Assembly (NCBI GenBank): GCA_024138025.1
Contig: JAMXBD010000718.1
Location: 248,001-312,000, forward strand
Length of the DNA stretch: 64,000 bases
DNA from: Combretum micranthum
Lineage: Eukaryota; Streptophyta; Magnoliopsida; Myrtales; Combretaceae
Direction: 5' to 3'
Shown piece after piece: positions 60,400 through 64,000 of the stretch. The notes beneath the pieces are model-generated. The model ran no database searches. It was not told where the DNA came from and was given only the letters and a program-made list of their open reading frames with translations. The position numbers and the translations under genes were made by a program. How positions within the stretch are numbered: position 1 is the stretch's first letter; every line of letters begins with the position of its first letter.

Positions 60400-61500
60400 T
60401 GTTAAAGAGTTGTTGGTACATGAAGCACATGTAAGAGGATTGTTTGGACATTTTGCAGAAAATAAGATGTTAGAAGTGTTGAAATAGCATTTTTATTAGA
60501 AAAATGATGAAGGATGTCCATAAAATTGAGAAATGTGCTATAAGTAAGAAGGCAAAAGAAAGGAAGGAGCCATAGGGATAATATATGCCATTATCATTAC
60601 CTATACGACCAAGGGTTGATATGAGAAAGGATTTTATCTTGGGTTTACCTAGGACTTAAAGAGGAAGGGATGTAATTATGGTGGTTGTTAATCGGTTTAG
60701 TAAGATGTCTCACTTTCTACCGTAACATAAGGTAGATGATGTTTTATATATTGCTAACTTGTTTTTGCAAGACATAGTCAGATTACATGGTGTGCCTCAT
60801 AGTATTGTTCCAAATAAAGACATGAAGTTCTTGAGTTTCTTTTGGAAGACATTGTGGAAAATGTTGGACACTTCATGTCATCCTTAGACCGATGGATAAA
60901 TAGAAGTTGTTAACTATATCCTTGGTGCTTTACTTAGAGCTACTATTGGTAAAAATCTCTTTGATTAGGACTTGTGTCTTCTTATTATTGAATTTGCTTA
61001 CCATAGGTTTACACATAGTTCAACTAGAAAATCTCCTTTTGAAATTGTATATGGTTTCAATCAAACCTTACCCATAGATCTGATGGCTAAATCCACAAAA
61101 AAGGAAAAAAGTCTTAGTGAAGTTGCATGAGTTAAGGAGATTCAAAAGTTGCATCAAAAGGCTTCAAAGTATCTTAAGAAGACTCAAGAAAGTTAAAGGC
61201 AATAGGGTAATAAGCATTAGAGGTTTAAATCTTTTAATACTAGAAATTTGGTTTGGATATATCTTAGTAAAGACTAGTTTCCACACAAGAAGTCACATAA
61301 GTTGTCATCAAGAGCAAATGGACCTTTCAGAATCATTGAGAAGATCAACAACAATGCTTATTGGATTGAACTTTCAGGGGATTATGGGGTTTCAACTTCA
61401 TTCAATATTTCAAATTTATCTTCATACATTCTAGAGGACGATGATTGTGTTGAAGAGCTATCAGATTCGAGGGTGAATCATCAACACCATCGAGGAGATT
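60400..61500 (+). pseudogene. Ty3/gypsy integrase fragment
   Basis: Pieces in order: LLVHEAHVRGLFGHF (60409), the core strand VIMVVVNRFSKMSHF (60673) with the first catalytic Asp of VVDRFSKM changed to Asn, RLHGVPHSIVPNKDMKFLS (60781), a degraded TTCHPQTDG block, EFAYHRFTHSSTRKSPFEIV (60990) with YGFN, and the C-terminal GPF-type domain GPFRIIEKINNNAYWIELSG (61319) with SFNISNLSSYI (61399). Frame 61302-61505 is the longest surviving piece. No chromodomain was seen. Confidence 0.88.
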
Positions 61501-61799
61501 ATTAAAATCAAGTCAAAGGTCCTATTATGAGAGCTAAAGCTAAGAGTAAATGAATATAAGCCTTATGAGGATGAATATAATTATGATATAGCTATAGAAT
61601 TCATCATATAAGCGATCAAGAGTCAATTTGTGTGAAGCATGAAGACAAACATAAAGGAAGTGAAGAAACCTTACTTGTCACAACTGTAATCCAAGCAGTG
61701 ACATCACTTGGTGAAGACAATGGATTTCCTGCTGCACATCATGCCCGTGATGTGGAAGATGATCATGTGCTTATGCATCACCACTATAACCCTATGAAA

Positions 61800-62920
61800 A
61801 AGTTGAAAAAGAAGTTATGAACTTTATCTCCTATAGGTTACAAGATGTTGAGAAAATAATAAAATCAGTAACTAAAAAAAAATAGCAACTTCTTTTAAAA
61901 AATCATTTTTAGGTGTAAAACAAAATAAAATATACTGTTGTCATAAAACTCAAAAGCACTTGAAAATTTTGCTCTTTGTGTGGTTAAAAGAAGAAGAAGA
62001 AATACTTACATAGGGCAATACGAGAATTACTAGATCTGTTAATATAAGAATAGTAAGAGCAGTAACGGTAAGAAGAAGTATTAACAGCATTACCATCTTC
62101 TTCTTCTGCCAAACCAACAACCCCGCCCCCCCCCCCCCCAAAAAAAAAAAAAAAAAAGCAAGAAAGAAAGAAAGAAATAGGAAGATTGCAATTTTCCTAG
62201 AGAGGAAGCAACAGGAATAAAAACACACATAGGAATTATCTCATATTAAAGAAAGACTACAACTTTTTTAGTTTTACTCAAACAAGAAGTTGAAGTATTT
62301 AGGTTTCAATTATATATAAGTGGTTTGTTGGAAAATATGTAGTGTATTTGATTTTATAACACAACATATATGTGTTTGTATATATATATATTATTTATAT
62401 TTTTAGTATTTTATTCTTGACAAGTACATGGTTTATTAAACAAATACCAAATATACACTATAATGACGAGAAAAGTCAAACCAACTAAATTAATAATACA
62501 AATATATTATATGGATTAATCAATAACATATAAATATTAATGATATTTTGACACGAGTAATATTTTTAGGAATTACCCATTCATTGTCATTTGGCAACAT
62601 TTTATTAGTGTCTATCCCTTACCATATGAAGATAGGATATTGATATAAAATAAGTCTTTTTTTGATTCCTAGTTAATAAGATTGGCCTTATCATGCATAC
62701 ACCGACCCATCGAGTTGACTAGTTGGTTTTGTTCATAGTTAGTGTAGGCATGTGCTCATGGTTTTCAGTAGTCTCTCTCGATGCTTTTGAAGCTGGATAA
62801 GTCTCTTGATCCCAGCACCACATAAACATTGACCACCAAGATGCATCTATGATTTCGCTTAAAGCAATTCCATCTATACATCTCCATGTCCTTCTCAATA
62901 CAATCTATAATACAACATTA
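61800..62920. other. interval without recognised genes; poly-C/poly-A tract
   Basis: The only conspicuous feature is a run of 14 C (62126-62139) directly followed by 18 A (62140-62157), then aagaaagaaagaaag. The 92-codon open frame over it on the - strand is an artefact of these runs. No transposon ends were recognised. Confidence 0.5.
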
Positions 62921-62923
62921 GAT

Positions 62924-63087
62924 CACTATAAGAAAACTGAGTTTTATAAACAAAATTTATATCTCTAAATCTAAATTTTTGCCGTAAAATTTTTTTATCT
63001 CGGATTCTATTTATAGAGATATAGGTTATTTTGTTAATTTTTTATTGCAACATTTCTATCTCTAATAAGGTCAATTTTCTTATCATG
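62924..63087. mobile_element. small CACTA-type MITE
   Basis: Left end CACTATAAGAAAAC matches the plant CACTA terminus CACTACAAGAAAA. The right end caattttcttatcatg is its inverted partner with two mismatches. The 3-bp flanks gat and aat agree at 2 of 3. At 164 bp it holds no gene; the core contains tatctctaaa and tatagagata inverted phrases. Confidence 0.5.
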
Positions 63088-63419
63088 AATGGATTCTTCT
63101 ATAGTTTAGGTTCAATTGATAGATAATAAATTATTTTACCATGACTATGAATTTCATATAATAATACACTTGATATCTTAATCAAATGACAAAAAATATC
63201 ATCTGTTTGGTAAAAAGAGTGAAGGATTTTGTGTTGCCTCAGCGCTATTCTTCATCACTCTTTTGACCATATTTAATAACACTTCCTGACATCAATGATT
63301 GTCCATGCAATAATATGTCATCATCTTAAGGCTAAAAAATTGACTATTCTCAGTCGTTAGGCAACAAAACGATGAGTCTTACGTTGTATTCACAAGTCCG
63401 ATCTGCTCCAATCATCCAC

Positions 63420-63775
63420 ATAACTCGGGTCCCCATATATGATAATGACCAACAACCGCTCGGAGAAATTATTATGGCTAATGACGCAGCGAGTTAGCAT
63501 AGATACAAACTAGAATACTTACTGAGTGATTTAATCACACAACAATTGCAAAGAATGCAATCTTAAAGAGAAACTTCTCTCAATGTTGGGTTTCAAAATT
63601 ATATGATAAGTTTTGAAAAAGAAAGACAAGTCTAGAGGACTATTTATAGTATAACATGGAAAACCATAAAAGAAAAATAAGAAACAAATAAAAGCTAGAG
63701 GCCTAAAGAAAAAACTGGAGCAATGTAGGCCGACTCCAATACCGATGGTGTCAACTTCAACGTCGGTGGTGTAAG
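63420..63775 (-). mobile_element. probable LTR start of a gypsy element continuing to the right
   Basis: Read on the - strand, downstream of the pol tail at 63.78 kb, the sequence contains actataaatagtcctctag (63651-63632), a TATA box in LTR-like context, followed by an untranslated leader-like stretch. The exact LTR boundary was not found. Confidence 0.4.
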
Positions 63776-64000
63776 GGTGACCTAGTGCTGCTTCCTCCTC
63801 TTCTTCTTGAACGTCTCCCTCTTGTTTGCTATGTCGTCTGCATCATTCTCTCTTGTCGGAGAAGAACTCGGCTCCGAGTTCTCTTATGGATATAATAAAG
63901 AATCATCGAGGAGGAACAGAAAAAGATCAGCAACACTAAAGGTCTTGGAAATACCCATGTTGTTAGGAAGACCAACCACATATGCGTTGTCATTGATCTT
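63776..64000 (-). pseudogene. 3' end of Ty3/gypsy pol (integrase C-terminus), truncated by the window edge
   Basis: From 64000 leftwards the - strand reads [20 protein letters not shown] then FSVADLFLF, the C-terminal integrase block of plant gypsy elements ([12 protein letters not shown]...ISKTFNVADL). It is followed by NSEPSSSPTRENDADDI, the usual acidic/Ser tail. A stop interrupts it before the tail. The remainder of the element lies beyond 64000. Confidence 0.85.

Larger units (their letters stand above)
53341..61800 (+). mobile_element. decayed Ty3/gypsy retrotransposon with three nested insertions
   Basis: Gag (54690-55445), protease (55680-55775), reverse transcriptase (58140-58920), RNase H (59150-59590) and integrase (60400-61500) occur in gypsy order on the + strand, riddled with stops and frameshifts. 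Three insertions interrupt pol: a copia-type solo LTR (56028-57490), a Cassandra TRIM (57582-58134) and an hAT-like element (59756-60385). Direct repeats bracket it: 53345-53650 and 61515-61790 share the pol tail (a gctaaag or gagctaag phrase), gaattcatcatat, gcgat(t/c)aagagtcaattt, ccaagcagtgacatcacttg and gatgtggaagatgatcatg. They appear to be LTR starts preceded by pol ends. Confidence 0.85.

Noticed and set aside
53341..61800. An endogenous pararetrovirus (caulimovirus) in place of a gypsy element
   Set aside because: An integrase domain follows RNase H, and repeat structures bracket the element; caulimoviruses lack integrase and LTRs. No movement protein was seen.
1..64000. CRISPR arrays, operons, phage or plasmid functions
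   Set aside because: No regularly spaced repeats with unique spacers and no bacterial-type genes; the window is plant nuclear DNA.

Overview
This is AT-rich nuclear DNA of a flowering plant, almost certainly a eudicot. The evidence is one plant-type split gene with GT-AG introns, plant L1-type LINEs with a zf-RVT domain, Ty1/copia and Ty3/gypsy remnants, and TRIM elements primed by initiator Met-tRNA, including a Cassandra element that carries 5S rRNA-like sequence. The species cannot be named from the sequence. No prokaryotic operon, CRISPR array, tRNA gene or functional rRNA gene was seen.

Only one host protein gene is supported: a RING-H2 E3 ubiquitin ligase of the MBR1/MBR2 (HIP1-like) family, on the + strand. 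It has a leader exon ending at 7315, a 1.3-kb leader intron, a start codon at 8723, five coding exons and a stop at 12754. All splice junctions and the C-terminal RING-H2 finger are intact. The large first coding exon nevertheless changes reading frame twice (about 9205-9225 and 9675-9690), so it is either a decaying allele or carries assembly indels.

The rest is a nested transposon landscape. 1-6.9 kb: a possible LTR edge, a 41-bp tandem duplication and a LINE 3' fragment (- strand). 13-15 kb: hairpin MITEs downstream of the gene. 16.0-20.1 kb: a decayed Ty1/copia element (- strand) with a MITE inside its gag. 20.5-22.1 kb: a probable LTR with an internal 127-bp duplication. 22.2-24.6 kb: more hairpin MITEs. 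24,994-28,532 and 33,278-36,735: two solo LTRs of one family, each with a perfect 5-bp target-site duplication. The second sits inside an older, - strand, gag-bearing Ty3/gypsy element (30.05-36.77 kb). 37.4-43.5 kb: an L1 LINE (+) split by a probable LTR insertion and by a miniature TRIM. 44.1-45.8 kb: an hAT-like element next to a three-unit tandem repeat. 47.3 kb: a Mutator-like MITE with a 9-bp target duplication. 48.2-53.3 kb: LTR segments of two gypsy lineages. 53.3-61.8 kb: a decayed Ty3/gypsy gag-pol (+) that has been hit by a copia-type solo LTR, a Cassandra TRIM and an hAT-like element. 62.9 kb: a small CACTA-type MITE. 63.4-64.0 kb: the 3' end of another gypsy element (-) running off the window.

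No undescribed functional system was found. The most informative observations are the doubly frame-broken E3 ligase, the paired 5S-like promoters of the Cassandra element, the ordered nesting (several insertion sites reconstructable to the base), and the triplicated 250-bp unit. All similarity statements rest on reading motifs by eye; no database search was possible.
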